From: Metaclostridioides mangenotii
Lineage (GTDB): Bacteria > Bacillota > Clostridia > Peptostreptococcales > Peptostreptococcaceae
Assembly: GCF_018917235.1 (NCBI RefSeq)
Contig: NZ_JAHLOF010000003.1
Location: 62,001 to 126,000 of the forward strand
Direction: 5' to 3'
Length of the DNA stretch: 64,000 nt
The notes under the pieces: generated by a model
Databases searched by the model: none
Told to the model about the DNA's origin: nothing
What the model saw: the letters and a program-made list of their open reading frames with translations, nothing else
Shown: positions 44,523-53,886 of the stretch, one piece after another
Layout of the letters: each line of letters begins with the position of its first letter
Position numbering within the stretch: the stretch's first letter is position 1
Position numbers and translations under genes: made by a program

Positions 44523-44723
44523 TTATGTATTACTTAATAGCACTTTTTTAGAAATTCGAACATTTCCGTAAAACTTGTCTAATAAATATTTACATCGTAA
44601 GCTATATAATTTGTTTATGATAATCAATAATGTTTTTCTATTATAATTGTTACTATATAATAATCCCCTAATATCATCGAATATATACTTTAATAACTTC
44701 TTTATTGTAAATACATTACCCAA
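44523..44723 (-). CDS. doubtful small ORF, possible acyltransferase remnant
   Basis: 66 codons from TTG 44723 without a ribosome site. The segment KYLLDKFYGNVRISKKVLLSN faintly resembles the start of hexapeptide-repeat acyltransferases, but no hexapeptide repeats follow. Probably debris or chance. Confidence 0.12.
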   Translation of the reverse strand: MGNVFTIKKLLKYIFDDIRGLLYSNNYNRKTLLIIINKLYSLRCKYLLDKFYGNVRISKKVLLSNT

Positions 44724-44838
44724 TTTGTTATTTTGAAATTTGCGACTATTCTTCTTGCAATTTTCAAAGTATATTCATGTTATTTCTCTCACGTATATTT
44801 AAAAAGACTACTATAAATAATACTTACATCTTTTTTAC

Positions 44839-44870
44839 AAAAAAAGCTACCCCAATATCTTGGAATAGCT
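44839..44870 (-). terminator. terminator of the amino acid ABC operon
   Basis: AGCTATTCCAA pairs with TTGGGGTAGCT (two G-T pairs) on the minus strand, followed by seven T residues. Confidence 0.85.
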
Positions 44871-44907
44871 CTTATTTGTATCTATTTAGAATAATTTTTA
44901 GTTTTAT

Positions 44908-45633
44908 CTAAGAAAGTACTTTTCTTAAAAAGTCTTTTGTTCTATCGTTTTTAGGATTATTAAATACTTCTTCCGGACTTCCGTCTTCTAGTATTTTACC
45001 TTGATCGATAAATATAACTCTATCTGCTACTTCTTTAGCAAATCCCATCTCATGAGTTACTATAGCCATAGTCATTCCTTCTTCTGCAAGCTCTTTTATA
45101 ACATCTAGAACTTCACCTACCATCTCAGGATCTAGTGCTGATGTAGGCTCATCAAATAACATCATATCAGGCTCCATCGCAAGTGATCTTGCTATTGCTA
45201 TTCTTTGCTTTTGTCCTCCTGACAATTGTGATGGATAAGCATCTTTTTTATCATTAAGTCCAACTCTAGTTATTAAATACTCTGCTTTATCATTCGCTTC
45301 TTTTTCCGTTAACTTTTTAAGCTTAACAGGAGCTAATTTTATATTGTTCATTATTGTCTTATGCGGAAATAAGTTAAAGTTTTGGAAAACCATACCAATT
45401 CTTTGTCTTATTTTATCTATATCTGTACTTTTATCTACTATATTTTCACCTTCAAATATAATTTGTCCCCCAGTAGGAACTTCTAGTAGATTCATGCATC
45501 TAAGAAGAGTACTTTTTCCAGATCCACTTGGTCCAATTATTACGACTATTTCGCCTTTTTTTATCTCTAGATTTATATTTTTTAATACTTTAACATTACC
45601 AAAACTTTTATCTAAATTTTTTATACTAATCAT
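44908..45633 (-). CDS. polar amino acid ABC transporter ATPase
   Basis: 241-residue PAAT-family ATPase. Walker [10 protein letters not shown] (near 33), Q-loop [12 protein letters not shown], signature [16 protein letters not shown], Walker [13 protein letters not shown] and H-loop IVTHEMGFA. Closest in style to GlnQ/ArtM-type ATPases. Third gene of a binding protein-permease-ATPase operon behind a T-box leader. ATG 45633 with AGTGAT upstream. Confidence 0.95.
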   Translation of the reverse strand: MISIKNLDKSFGNVKVLKNINLEIKKGEIVVIIGPSGSGKSTLLRCMNLLEVPTGGQIIFEGENIVDKSTDIDKIRQRIGMVFQNFNLFPHKTIMNNIKLAPVKLKKLTEKEANDKAEYLITRVGLNDKKDAYPSQLSGGQKQRIAIARSLAMEPDMMLFDEPTSALDPEMVGEVLDVIKELAEEGMTMAIVTHEMGFAKEVADRVIFIDQGKILEDGSPEEVFNNPKNDRTKDFLRKVLS

Positions 45634-45686
45634 ATTATCACTTTCCCTTATAATTCTTTATTATTTAAAACTAATTAGATTAGATG

Positions 45687-46340
45687 CTAATTAGATACAG
45701 ACATTTTCTTTTCCAGAAGTCCTACAAGCCTTGACAGTGTAAATGTTAAGACAAAGTAAATAGCTGCTACAACTATAAATGGCTCTAACGCAATATACGA
45801 TGTATTTCTAACCATACTTGCTACGAACATTAACTCTACAACTCCTATTATAGAAATTATAGAAGATTCTTTTACAAGACTTATAAACTCATTAGCTAAA
45901 GCTGGTAATACATTTTTGATAGCTTGAGGAACTATAATATATCTCATCGTACTCCAGTAGTTAAGGCCAAGAGATCTACTAGCTTCCATCTGTCCTTTGT
46001 CAACTGCCTGAATTCCAGATCTTAAGATCTCAGCTACATATGCACCTGAATTTACAGATAGTGTAAATGCTGCTGCTGCGAATTCACTTGGAAAATCTAT
46101 TCCGATCTGAGGCAATCCAAAGTATACTATAGATATTTGAACCATTACAGGTGTTCCTCTTATAACTTCAACATATATTGATGCTAAAATATTAAAAAGT
46201 TTATTTTTTGATATTTTGGCTAGACATACAATCAAACCTATAAATACACCAAAGAATAATGCTACAAAAGATATTGAAATTGTTGTCATAGTACCTTCGA
46301 TAAACATCGGGTAGTACTTACTTAAAAAACTAAAATTCAT
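45687..46340 (-). CDS. polar amino acid ABC transporter permease
   Basis: 217 residues with five membrane helices and the HisMQ-type opening YYPMFIEGTMTTISISFVAL. The EAA loop that docks the ATPase is EASRSLGLNYWSTMRYIIVP. Probably acts as a homodimer because only one permease gene is present. AGGAGATG precedes ATG 46340. Confidence 0.94.
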   Translation of the reverse strand: MNFSFLSKYYPMFIEGTMTTISISFVALFFGVFIGLIVCLAKISKNKLFNILASIYVEVIRGTPVMVQISIVYFGLPQIGIDFPSEFAAAAFTLSVNSGAYVAEILRSGIQAVDKGQMEASRSLGLNYWSTMRYIIVPQAIKNVLPALANEFISLVKESSIISIIGVVELMFVASMVRNTSYIALEPFIVVAAIYFVLTFTLSRLVGLLEKKMSVSN

Positions 46341-46367
46341 AATTACATCTCCTACTTATTGTTAATA

Positions 46368-47195
46368 TTAGTTTGAGCCGCCCTTAGCAGCTAAATTAGT
46401 AGCGTCTTCTAACATCTTATCTATTTCTCCGCTATCTTTTAAATCTTTTATTACTTTATTTATTAGTTCTAAATACTCTTTGTTGTTATCATCTTTCTTT
46501 ATAGCTGCTGCCATACCTTCTTCTACGTTATCACCTAATCCTGAAGTAGCTAACTTAATTCCGTCGTACTGTTTAGTGTTTATCATACCAACAGTCTCAT
46601 TTACAACAATTGCATCTATTTTTCCATTTTTAAGGTCTAATACTAGATCTGGAACATTAGTTAAAGACTTCATATTTTCCATTTTTAAAGTATCTCTTAC
46701 ATACTCTTCTTGTATTGTTCCTTTTTGAACACCAGCATTAAGTTTCTTTAAATCATCTTCTGTTTTTACTTTATTTTCGTCACCTTCTCTTACTATGACT
46801 GCATTTTGAGTTACATAGTAAAGATCTGAGAAATCAACACTCTTCTTTCTTTCATCTGTTGGTGACATACCTGAAAGTATTATGTCTATCTTATTAGCAT
46901 TTAAAGCGCCTATAAGACCATCAAATCCCATTTTTTTAATTTCTACATCTACACCTATTTCTTTAGATATCTTGTTTGCTAGTTCTACGTCAAAACCAGC
47001 GACTTCATCTTTTCCATTTTCAACCTTTGGAAACTCAAATGGTGGATAGTCAGGATTTAACCCAACTACTAACTTACCATTTTCTTTTATTTGATCTAAC
47101 TTACTCGCACTTGATTTAGATGAACATCCTACTACTCCTCCTACTGTAAGCGCTAACACTAAACCTAAACTTAATAATTTTTTTAATCCTTTCAT
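46368..47195 (-). CDS. amino acid ABC transporter substrate-binding lipoprotein
   Basis: 275 residues. Lipoprotein signal with lipobox VVGC (near 24), then the bacterial extracellular solute-binding family 3 fold: KLVVGLNPDYPPFEF, GFDVELANKISKEIG, NKIDIILSGMSPTDERKKSV. The conserved Arg and Asp that hold the amino acid backbone are in place (SPTDERK and FDVEL). The substrate cannot be read from sequence but should match the T-box tRNA. ATG 47195 behind GAGGGG. Confidence 0.94.
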   Translation of the reverse strand: MKGLKKLLSLGLVLALTVGGVVGCSSKSSASKLDQIKENGKLVVGLNPDYPPFEFPKVENGKDEVAGFDVELANKISKEIGVDVEIKKMGFDGLIGALNANKIDIILSGMSPTDERKKSVDFSDLYYVTQNAVIVREGDENKVKTEDDLKKLNAGVQKGTIQEEYVRDTLKMENMKSLTNVPDLVLDLKNGKIDAIVVNETVGMINTKQYDGIKLATSGLGDNVEEGMAAAIKKDDNNKEYLELINKVIKDLKDSGEIDKMLEDATNLAAKGGSN

Positions 47196-47299
47196 AATTG
47201 CTTCCCCTCTCATCTTTTATTTTATATTTTTCTTAAATTTCTTATTATTGCTGTTTTATTAATAAACTTATTCTACTAGGATTTACTTCTTTTTGAATA

Positions 47300-47703
47300 C
47301 AAAAAAGTCCCTTAGCCATACGACTAAGAGACGAATTTACCGCGTTACCACTCTTATTGATAAGTAAAATATACTTCAAGAAAATGTTCAGCCATTCGAC
47401 ATTAGATAGTGATTTTTTGTATTAAAAAAGTCCCTTAGTCAAATGACTAAGAGACGAATATATCCGCGTTACCACTCTTCTTGATAAGTAATTACTTATC
47501 CTCTCAATCCCTTAAGGCGGGCTACCTATTATCATACTGTTTTCTGATAATCTTCTCCGAAGCTCTCTTCACATAACATATCATTATTGGGCTCACACCA
47601 AAATCCCAACTCGCTGAAAATCCATATTAGTTACTTTCTTCTTCTCTGAATTTATTTATTAAATTATTAATATGATTATACTCTCATAATCTGTCTTTGT
47701 CAA
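47300..47703 (-). promoter_or_regulatory. T-box leader with duplicated antiterminator/terminator module
   Basis: Promoter on the minus strand: TTGACA (47698-47703), 17 bp, TATAAT (47675-47680). Stem I features AGTAAC, CAGCGAGTTGGG and GGTGTGAGCCC occupy about 47550-47640. T-box 1 AAGAGTGGTAACGCGG is at 47464-47479 with terminator 47430-47455 (11-bp stem, T6). A second T-box of identical sequence lies at 47340-47355 with its own terminator 47307-47332, but only about 75 nt lie between the modules, too little for another stem I. TGGT implies a tRNA with discriminator A. The specifier is unresolved; GTTATGTGAA holds candidates (UAU, AUG, GUU). Confidence 0.9.
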
Positions 47704-47732
47704 TGATTTTTTTGAAATTATTTTTATTTATA

Positions 47733-49601
47733 TTAGATCTTAGTTTCTTCAATAAACATAGACTCTTGTACTTTTTTGTTGTGTTTAAATGTAGGATAAC
47801 TTATACATACGTTTTGTTTCGCTCTAGTAATACCAACGTATAATAACCTTCTTTCCTCTTCAATATGCTTTTCTAATTCAACAGGATCCCTTTCTTTTTC
47901 ATCGCTATATGGAATAGTCTTCTCATCAACTCCAACAATATATACATACTTAAACTCAAGACCTTTTGCGCTGTGCATGGTTGTGAGCATAATCCCATTG
48001 CTATCATATTTATCTTTTTTTGATATTTCTAATTTAACTTCTTCTATGTGATTTAAAAATTCCTCTGTTGTCTTGTAATTTTTAGCTGAGTCACTAAAAT
48101 CTATTAAAATATTCATTATATCCTTTACTTTGATCTTTTTGTTAGTACAGTAGTCAAGTATATATCTGTCATAATCTAGAGTCTCTCGAATATATGATAT
48201 AGCATACTCAGGACTTAACCCCTTTATGTAATTCATATCTATATCAAGATCTTCCAATGTTTCTACTTGCTTTTTGTGAAGGTCACATTTATTTATGAGA
48301 GCAAATAAAAAATCTTCATCATTCTTGACTTTGTTTATACTATCCCTAGAAATATATCTAAAAGGCTTGTTTATTATCCTAACCCAATCTTCATTGCTAC
48401 TTTTTTCTATACCGATTTTTAAATAAGAAATTAGATCTCTACAGGCCCAGTGATCGTAAATCGTTACTGGAACATCCTTTACAGAAAAATTTATCCTCCT
48501 ATCTATAAGAATGTCTACAAAAGCCCTAGATTGTATATTATTTCTATAAATTATTGCATAATCATTATAATTTGCTTTTCTATTCTCTACATCTCTAACA
48601 ATTTCATTAATAATTATATTTGCCTCGTCATCAGAATCCTTTGCACTTATGTATTTGACATTTCCACCAGATCCGAGTTTTGATATTATTACTTTTTCAT
48701 ATCTGTTTTTATTTTTTTCGATAAGTTTGTTTGAAACCTCCAATATCTCACTATACGACCTGTAATTGGAATCTAAAACTATCTTTTCACTCTTACCAAA
48801 ATACTTCTCAAACTCTATTAAAAAGTCTGGTCTTGCACCTCTAAATCCATATATGCTTTGATCTTCATCGCCAACTACAAATATATTGTTGTCTGGATTA
48901 CATATAAGTTTCATAACTTCAAATTGAACTTTATTTATATCTTGAAATTCATCCACAAGAATGAATTTGTACTTATCCCTAACCATATTTAGAGCGTTTA
49001 TATCTCTTTTTAAAAGTTCATATGTCTTTATAAGCATATCATCAAAATCTATTTTATTAATATCATATTTAATATTTTCATACATATTATATAATTTTTC
49101 AAAGTCATCTATTTCAACTACATTAGATTTAAAATCTCTAGGATTCATAAGTTCATTTTTCACATAAGATATTTCTTTTATAACGTCACCAATAACATCA
49201 TTATTGTCTGCATCCTCAATATTTAAAGTTTTCATTATATTTTTTATTGTCATCAATTTAGTTTTATCATCTATCAAACTATTTAAGTCGTAACCTTCAA
49301 AATATCTTAATATCCTAAAAAACACAGAATGAAAAGTTCCGAAACTTATCCTGCTCATTCTGTGATCGTTGCTAAGAGATATGGTCCTATTTTTCATCTC
49401 TGTAGAAGAGGCCTTTGTAAAACTTATTGCCAAAACCTTCTTTGGAGATATATTTTCATTTAGTACTAAATTTATTAATCTATGTGAAATAACTCTAGTC
49501 TTACCTGAACCTGGCCCTGCTACAACTAAACAGGGACCATTCACATGTTGTACTGCTAATTTTTGCTCATCATTGAGCTCATTTAACAATGAATTTCCCA
49601 T
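47733..49601 (-). CDS. UvrD/PcrA-like superfamily 1 DNA helicase
   Basis: 622 residues, shorter than PcrA (about 730). Motif I VVAGPGSGKTRV (near 30), Ia SFTKASSTEMK, II ILVDEFQD (near 225), III GDEDQSIYGFRGA, IV DSNYRS, V TTMHSAKGLEF (near 540) and VI VGITRAK. The C-terminal Tudor-like RNAP-binding tail of PcrA is missing, so it is a UvrD/Rep paralogue for repair or fork restart. ATG 49601. It is transcribed into the T-box region with no obvious terminator between. Confidence 0.92.
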   Translation of the reverse strand: MGNSLLNELNDEQKLAVQHVNGPCLVVAGPGSGKTRVISHRLINLVLNENISPKKVLAISFTKASSTEMKNRTISLSNDHRMSRISFGTFHSVFFRILRYFEGYDLNSLIDDKTKLMTIKNIMKTLNIEDADNNDVIGDVIKEISYVKNELMNPRDFKSNVVEIDDFEKLYNMYENIKYDINKIDFDDMLIKTYELLKRDINALNMVRDKYKFILVDEFQDINKVQFEVMKLICNPDNNIFVVGDEDQSIYGFRGARPDFLIEFEKYFGKSEKIVLDSNYRSYSEILEVSNKLIEKNKNRYEKVIISKLGSGGNVKYISAKDSDDEANIIINEIVRDVENRKANYNDYAIIYRNNIQSRAFVDILIDRRINFSVKDVPVTIYDHWACRDLISYLKIGIEKSSNEDWVRIINKPFRYISRDSINKVKNDEDFLFALINKCDLHKKQVETLEDLDIDMNYIKGLSPEYAISYIRETLDYDRYILDYCTNKKIKVKDIMNILIDFSDSAKNYKTTEEFLNHIEEVKLEISKKDKYDSNGIMLTTMHSAKGLEFKYVYIVGVDEKTIPYSDEKERDPVELEKHIEEERRLLYVGITRAKQNVCISYPTFKHNKKVQESMFIEETKI

Positions 49602-49686
49602 CTATAGCATTCACCATCCTAATAAAATGTTCTATACTATATAGTCATATCTATATAATTATATTCTTTATAAGAGTCTTACTAAT

Positions 49687-50094
49687 TTAATTACTTTTTT
49701 TAAATAAATTAAATCTATTTAAAAAACTCAATTCTAATTTTCCTGTAATAAACAGGTACGCAACAATAATTAAAACAACCATAGCTATCGAGTAAACTAC
49801 TCTGTAGTAATTTTTCTGTTTGTATGAACCGTAACCTACAAGACACTGTTGAAATACAAGAGAAACTAGCATTATGATTGCAATTACACTAAATGGAATG
49901 ATATCAGTAAATGTTAGTGCCGCACACACTAATAATATAATAGCAACAACAATATGTGATCTAGCGATAATAATATTTAATGGATCTACTTCCTTTTCTT
50001 TAACGTCCTTTTTTGCATTTACCGTGTTATTATTTTTATAATTTTTCTTATTTTTCTTAGACTTTTTAGACTTTTTAGACTTTTTTTTACTCAT
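49687..50094 (-). CDS. small membrane protein with Lys-rich N-terminus
   Basis: 135 residues: a highly basic first 35 residues (KKKSKKSKKSKKNKK), then three membrane segments (about 47-65, 70-90, 98-117) and a short tail. No family recognised. 85 bp upstream of the UvrD-like gene on the same strand. Confidence 0.6.
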   Translation of the reverse strand: MSKKKSKKSKKSKKNKKNYKNNNTVNAKKDVKEKEVDPLNIIIARSHIVVAIILLVCAALTFTDIIPFSVIAIIMLVSLVFQQCLVGYGSYKQKNYYRVVYSIAMVVLIIVAYLFITGKLELSFLNRFNLFKKSN

Positions 50095-50261
50095 GCCATC
50101 ACCTTTTCTATAAATTCTACCTCTTAATTATACACACTTTCCCAATTATTATCTACAGTGTTATTATTTGCTCATTTAATTGTAATATATTTTATCTTTG
50201 TTATGATCAGCTTATAAATTTTAATTATTAATTTTTTTGACTCTAATGATCAGGAGAAATT

Positions 50262-50348
50262 ATGTATAGAATTGGTAGACTTTCCAAAATAACAAACTTA
50301 ACTGCAAAAAAGGTATTTATGTACAGTTTTGTCAATTTACATTTTTAA
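50262..50348 (+). pseudogene. truncated MerR-family regulator N-terminus
   Basis: ATG 50262 with AGGAG upstream opens MYRIGRLSKITNLTAK, the first helix-turn-helix of MerR regulators (usually continuing LRYYDEIGLL). After 16 residues the match is lost and the frame stops at codon 29. Its 3' end overlaps the stop of the DUF3795-like gene. It is a remnant left by deletion, sharing the 50095-50331 gap with nothing else I can identify. Confidence 0.65.
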
Positions 50349-50637
50349 CTTTTTCCTCTTTTGTAATTACTTTATGCAATTCTAGGTTATACTTTGCATC
50401 ATTCATACTCGGCTCTTTAAGTTCATTATACATGTCACATGGATATTGATTACAGTGACCACAGTTATTTAAATTCTTTTCATCATAACAACACTTGTAA
50501 AGTGGACATTTATCAAATCCTAAGTATAAGGCCCAACTTACATTACCTTTGATCACAGTACATCCTTTACAAGAATCTGGATATGAAACACAATCGTTAC
50601 ATATACAGCCACAACATCCCATTATAATTTCTTCCAT
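50332..50637 (-). CDS. DUF3795-like cysteine-rich protein
   Basis: About 101 residues with 13 cysteines, including GCCGCICNDC, DSCKGC, KCPLYKCC and NCGHCNQYPCD. This matches the DUF3795 pattern of small metal-binding proteins in anaerobes. ATG 50637 with GAGGGG seven bases upstream; ATG 50622 is a possible alternative. The function is unknown. Confidence 0.75.
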   Translation of the reverse strand: MEEIIMGCCGCICNDCVSYPDSCKGCTVIKGNVSWALYLGFDKCPLYKCCYDEKNLNNCGHCNQYPCDMYNELKEPSMNDAKYNLELHKVITKEEKVKNVN

Positions 50638-50842
50638 AAAATATCCCCTCACATACGCTAAATTTATTAATATAACAAGTTATTAATTCCGTATGTCAAA
50701 TTCTTACACTTCATTTTGTTATAAATATATAATATTTTATACACTTTGTAAATGTACTTTTATTTATAAAGGGATACTTTTAAATTTCATAATTATTAAT
50801 TTTAATTCTTTTAAAAATAAAATCTACAATATAGGGAATAGT

Positions 50843-51391
50843 TTATACAATACTAATTCCAAGTACTTCTTTCATATAATCTATAGACCATTTTTCTCGC
50901 TCTGTATTAAATGAAGCACAAGCATTTGAATCAACACTTAAATTTATACGTTTACCAGAATTAACTGCTACAGTGTATAAACCTATCACTGTTTGAAACA
51001 CACAAATATCTGTTACTACACCTACAACTGTTATATTTTGATAATTGTCTATTATTTTTTTCAAAAAACTTTTGTCTGGACAATACGCTTTTTTATTAAC
51101 ATGGTTTTGAACATTATCTTTGCCTTTTATATTTCCATATATCTGATATCCATTAGTACCATTAATACAATGCTCATTAAAAACTTCAGACTCCGGGGTT
51201 TTTTTATTTTTCCAATCATCAATATCGTGATCGTCAAATGTAAAAAATATATCTTCCTCAGCATAACCATCTGCTAAGTTCTCTAAATATTCCTGTATAT
51301 CTTGAGCTGCCTTTCCAACTGTTAATGCACCATTATCTGCTACAAAATCATATTGATAATCTACTATAATTAGAGCTTTATTCTTATTCAT
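50843..51391 (-). CDS. isochorismatase-family cysteine hydrolase (nicotinamidase-like)
   Basis: 182 residues. Triad of the family: Asp in ALIIVDYQYDF (near 12), Lys in NKKAYCPDKSF (near 100), Cys in VVGVVTDICVF (near 134). TFDDHDIDDW corresponds to the metal-binding region of nicotinamidases (usually DWHPxxH), though altered. It probably hydrolyses nicotinamide or a related amide. ATG 51391 has AGGAGG nine bases upstream; the longer open frame lacks a site. 190 bp of AT-rich sequence separates it from the DUF3795-like gene. Confidence 0.82.
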   Translation of the reverse strand: MNKNKALIIVDYQYDFVADNGALTVGKAAQDIQEYLENLADGYAEEDIFFTFDDHDIDDWKNKKTPESEVFNEHCINGTNGYQIYGNIKGKDNVQNHVNKKAYCPDKSFLKKIIDNYQNITVVGVVTDICVFQTVIGLYTVAVNSGKRINLSVDSNACASFNTEREKWSIDYMKEVLGISIV

Positions 51392-51529
51392 GTGTTCTAG
51401 CCTCCTATTTAACATACGTTTTAATAAAGAATATGTATAAATTATTATGTCTAAAATCATATTAATTAACCATTTTTTACATATCTACATAAAATATCTA
51501 ATCATCTAACTTATAATATAACATAATAA

Positions 51530-51596
51530 AAAGGTGTTCATATGAACACCTTTACTGAAAACAAAAATAAAAAAGACACCATAAAGACGTCTTTTT
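51530..51596 (-). terminator. terminator pair after the lipoprotein gene
   Basis: AAAAAGAC (51570-51577) pairs with GTCTTTTT (51589-51596). Further on is a perfect 24-bp palindrome AAAGGTGTTCAT with its inverse (51530-51553), which can also act as a terminator stem on either strand. Confidence 0.75.
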
Positions 51597-51613
51597 GAAT
51601 AGTATTTATTATA

Positions 51614-52270
51614 TTATCTTCCATCAAAGAATGCCGTGGAGATTTTTGTAGTTGTTTTATTCTTATCAATAATTTGCCACTTACTTTCGTCATCCTTATT
51701 AGGTTCTAATTTAACTGGAATGGTTACCTCATTTTCACTAGCAACTGCACCCTGTACTACTGTTTTAAAAGTAACCAAAAACAACTTTCCAAGTTTTAAT
51801 TTATCTTTGGCTATTTCAGGATCTTTTTGAACTTCTGCTGTCATTTTACTTTGAAATTCTTGCATTAATTTATCACTATCAAGACCTTTAATTTTAACTT
51901 CTAGTTCAGGATTAGTATTATCCTCTTTTACTACTTCTACTGTGTACGAAGTCTTTTCCTTTACCTGATTCATCATAACATTCCATAGCTCTTTTATTTC
52001 TTTTTCATTATTTCCTTCAATTATTCCCATAGTAGATAATGAAGAGCTAACGCTTTCTACAAACACATCTTCTGCTTGCTTTTTAGATTTGGTGGCATCT
52101 TCATTAAATACCTCTTTATATTTAGCTATATCATCGTTTTTCTGATAAACCATTGAATTTATCAAAACCTCAGTTGCCTCTTTAGGATTAACTTTTTTAT
52201 TTGCACATGCTGTCAATCCTACCGTAACCAAAATAGTTAATAATAAAAATAAAATCTTTTTAGTTTTCAT
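51614..52270 (-). CDS. lipoprotein, DUF5105-like
   Basis: 218 residues with a lipoprotein signal (LTAC lipobox near residue 22), then a soluble alpha/beta extracellular domain with VFVESVSSSLSTMGI and TAEVQKDPEIAKDKL. The arrangement resembles DUF5105 lipoproteins of Firmicutes. No known activity. ATG 52270. Confidence 0.7.
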   Translation of the reverse strand: MKTKKILFLLLTILVTVGLTACANKKVNPKEATEVLINSMVYQKNDDIAKYKEVFNEDATKSKKQAEDVFVESVSSSLSTMGIIEGNNEKEIKELWNVMMNQVKEKTSYTVEVVKEDNTNPELEVKIKGLDSDKLMQEFQSKMTAEVQKDPEIAKDKLKLGKLFLVTFKTVVQGAVASENEVTIPVKLEPNKDDESKWQIIDKNKTTTKISTAFFDGR

Positions 52271-52343
52271 GTTTTCTCCTTTATCCCTATAAATTTCAAC
52301 TAATTTGTAGATTAAGCAATAATTTATTTTTAGTACCCTTAAA

Positions 52344-53117
52344 CTATAACTTTAATTTCTTGATTATATCTCTATAAGCATTAATGTAAACTACTGGATC
52401 AAGACCTACTCCAACACAATCAAAACCTTCTTCAAGGTAATTATTTGCATCATCGACATTTCCACTAAAAATAAAAGCTATCTTTCCAGCATCTTTACAT
52501 GCCTTAAGTATGCGATTAATAGCTCCTTTTACATCAGAGTCATCAAACTGCGCAGGTTTATTCAATGCAATTGACAGATCAAAAGGCCCTATCAAAATTC
52601 CATCAACACCATCAATTTTAACAATTTCTTCAATATTTTCTAGACAGCCTAAAGTTTCACACTGTGGTATTAATAGAGTGTTTTCATTACAATAATTCAT
52701 ATATTTTTCAATTCCAGAAGATGCATGTTCTGCAAACCCCCACCCTCCGTCTCTTGTTGGACAAAATCCTCTAGATCCAATTGGTGTGTATTTAGCATAT
52801 TGAACAATTTCCTTAACTTCATCAACTGTTTCAATACACGGAACTACAAGAGCTTGAGCTCCAGCATCTAGTAATCTAAGAATTGGGCCCCTTGAGATAC
52901 CACTAACTCTTACCATTGGAGTTAACCCTGCATTTTGTGCAGCAGCTACATATTCAACAGCACTTTCAATTCCAACAGGAGTGTGCTCAGTATCAATTAC
53001 TACAAAATCAAAATCAGTATAACCTAATGCCTCAACCGCAGTTGCACTTTTAAGTTGTGTAAAAGTTCCTATACTCTTTTCACCCTTTTTAAACTTTTCA
53101 ATAACTGTATTCTTCAT
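52344..53117 (-). CDS. HpcH/HpaI-family aldolase
   Basis: 257-residue class II pyruvate aldolase of the 4-hydroxy-2-oxoheptanedioate / 2-dehydro-3-deoxyglucarate aldolase family. Seen: DFVVIDTEHTPVG (catalytic His/Asp), TPIGSRGFCPTRDGGWG, LLIPQCET (metal Glu) and GVDGILIGPFDLS (metal Asp). It is metal-dependent and reversibly cleaves 4-hydroxy-2-oxo acids to pyruvate and an aldehyde. It is separated from kdpE by 64 bp on the same strand, which is probably read-through and not a functional link. ATG 53117. Confidence 0.88.
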   Translation of the reverse strand: MKNTVIEKFKKGEKSIGTFTQLKSATAVEALGYTDFDFVVIDTEHTPVGIESAVEYVAAAQNAGLTPMVRVSGISRGPILRLLDAGAQALVVPCIETVDEVKEIVQYAKYTPIGSRGFCPTRDGGWGFAEHASSGIEKYMNYCNENTLLIPQCETLGCLENIEEIVKIDGVDGILIGPFDLSIALNKPAQFDDSDVKGAINRILKACKDAGKIAFIFSGNVDDANNYLEEGFDCVGVGLDPVVYINAYRDIIKKLKL

Positions 53118-53181
53118 AACATCTCTCCCTCATTTCAATTTAGTTTGATATTATTGTACTCTTCTGAAATTTCTTATAAAA

Positions 53182-53886
53182 TTAAATTTCATCTACCATT
53201 CTATAACCAACACCCATCTCAGTTAGAATATATTTTGGTTCTCCAGGATTTGATTCTATTTTACGTCTAATATTTGCCATATTAACTCTAAGTGTCTGAC
53301 TCTCATTTGTGTATGGCCCCCATATTTCTTTTATTATAAAGTCATGCGTTAAAACTTTTCCAGCATTTTTTGATAAAAGTACTATTATTTTATATTCAAT
53401 AGGGGTTAAATGAATTTTTTCACCTTCTAGTGTAACCAGACGCTTATTGTAATCAACCTCAAGATCCCCTATCTTTGCTTTTTCTAAAGTTTCTAAATTC
53501 CCTAATATCTGGAGTTTCGTGCTGTGTCTAATTGCAGTACGTATTCGTGCTAGTAACTCTGATGTACCAAATGGTTTTACAATATAATCATCAGCCTCTA
53601 AATCTAGTGCTTCGACTTTTTCTCTTTCATGACCTCTAGCTGATACAACTATAATTGGGACCATTGACCACTGCCTTATATTTTTTAATACTTCGATTCC
53701 ATCCATATCTGGAAGCCCTAGGTCTAAAAGTATTAAATCTGGTACATGTGAAGCATTCATCTCTAAACCTTCTCTTCCCTTTCCTGTCTTAACTACATTG
53801 TAGTCATTTGATGTAAGTACAGCTGATGTAAAGTTACATATAGTCTCATCGTCTTCTATAATCAAAATAAGCGGTTTAATACTCAC
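53182..53886 (-). CDS. kdpE: KDP operon response regulator KdpE
   Basis: 234-residue OmpR/PhoB-type regulator. Receiver domain with acidic pocket EDDE, phospho-Asp in LLDLGLPDMDG (near 53) and Lys in VKPFG. C-terminal winged helix with LTPIEYKIIVLL and VNMANIRRKIE. It starts at GTG 53886, sharing one base with the kdpD stop. Activates kdp transcription at low K+ or high osmolarity. Confidence 0.96.
   Translation of the reverse strand: MSIKPLILIIEDDETICNFTSAVLTSNDYNVVKTGKGREGLEMNASHVPDLILLDLGLPDMDGIEVLKNIRQWSMVPIIVVSARGHEREKVEALDLEADDYIVKPFGTSELLARIRTAIRHSTKLQILGNLETLEKAKIGDLEVDYNKRLVTLEGEKIHLTPIEYKIIVLLSKNAGKVLTHDFIIKEIWGPYTNESQTLRVNMANIRRKIESNPGEPKYILTEMGVGYRMVDEI

Noticed and set aside
50693-50914. 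Plus-strand 73-codon frame rich in Phe/Tyr/Asn
   Set aside because: AT-rich composition artefact overlapping the isochorismatase-family gene antisense, with no ribosome site or family match.
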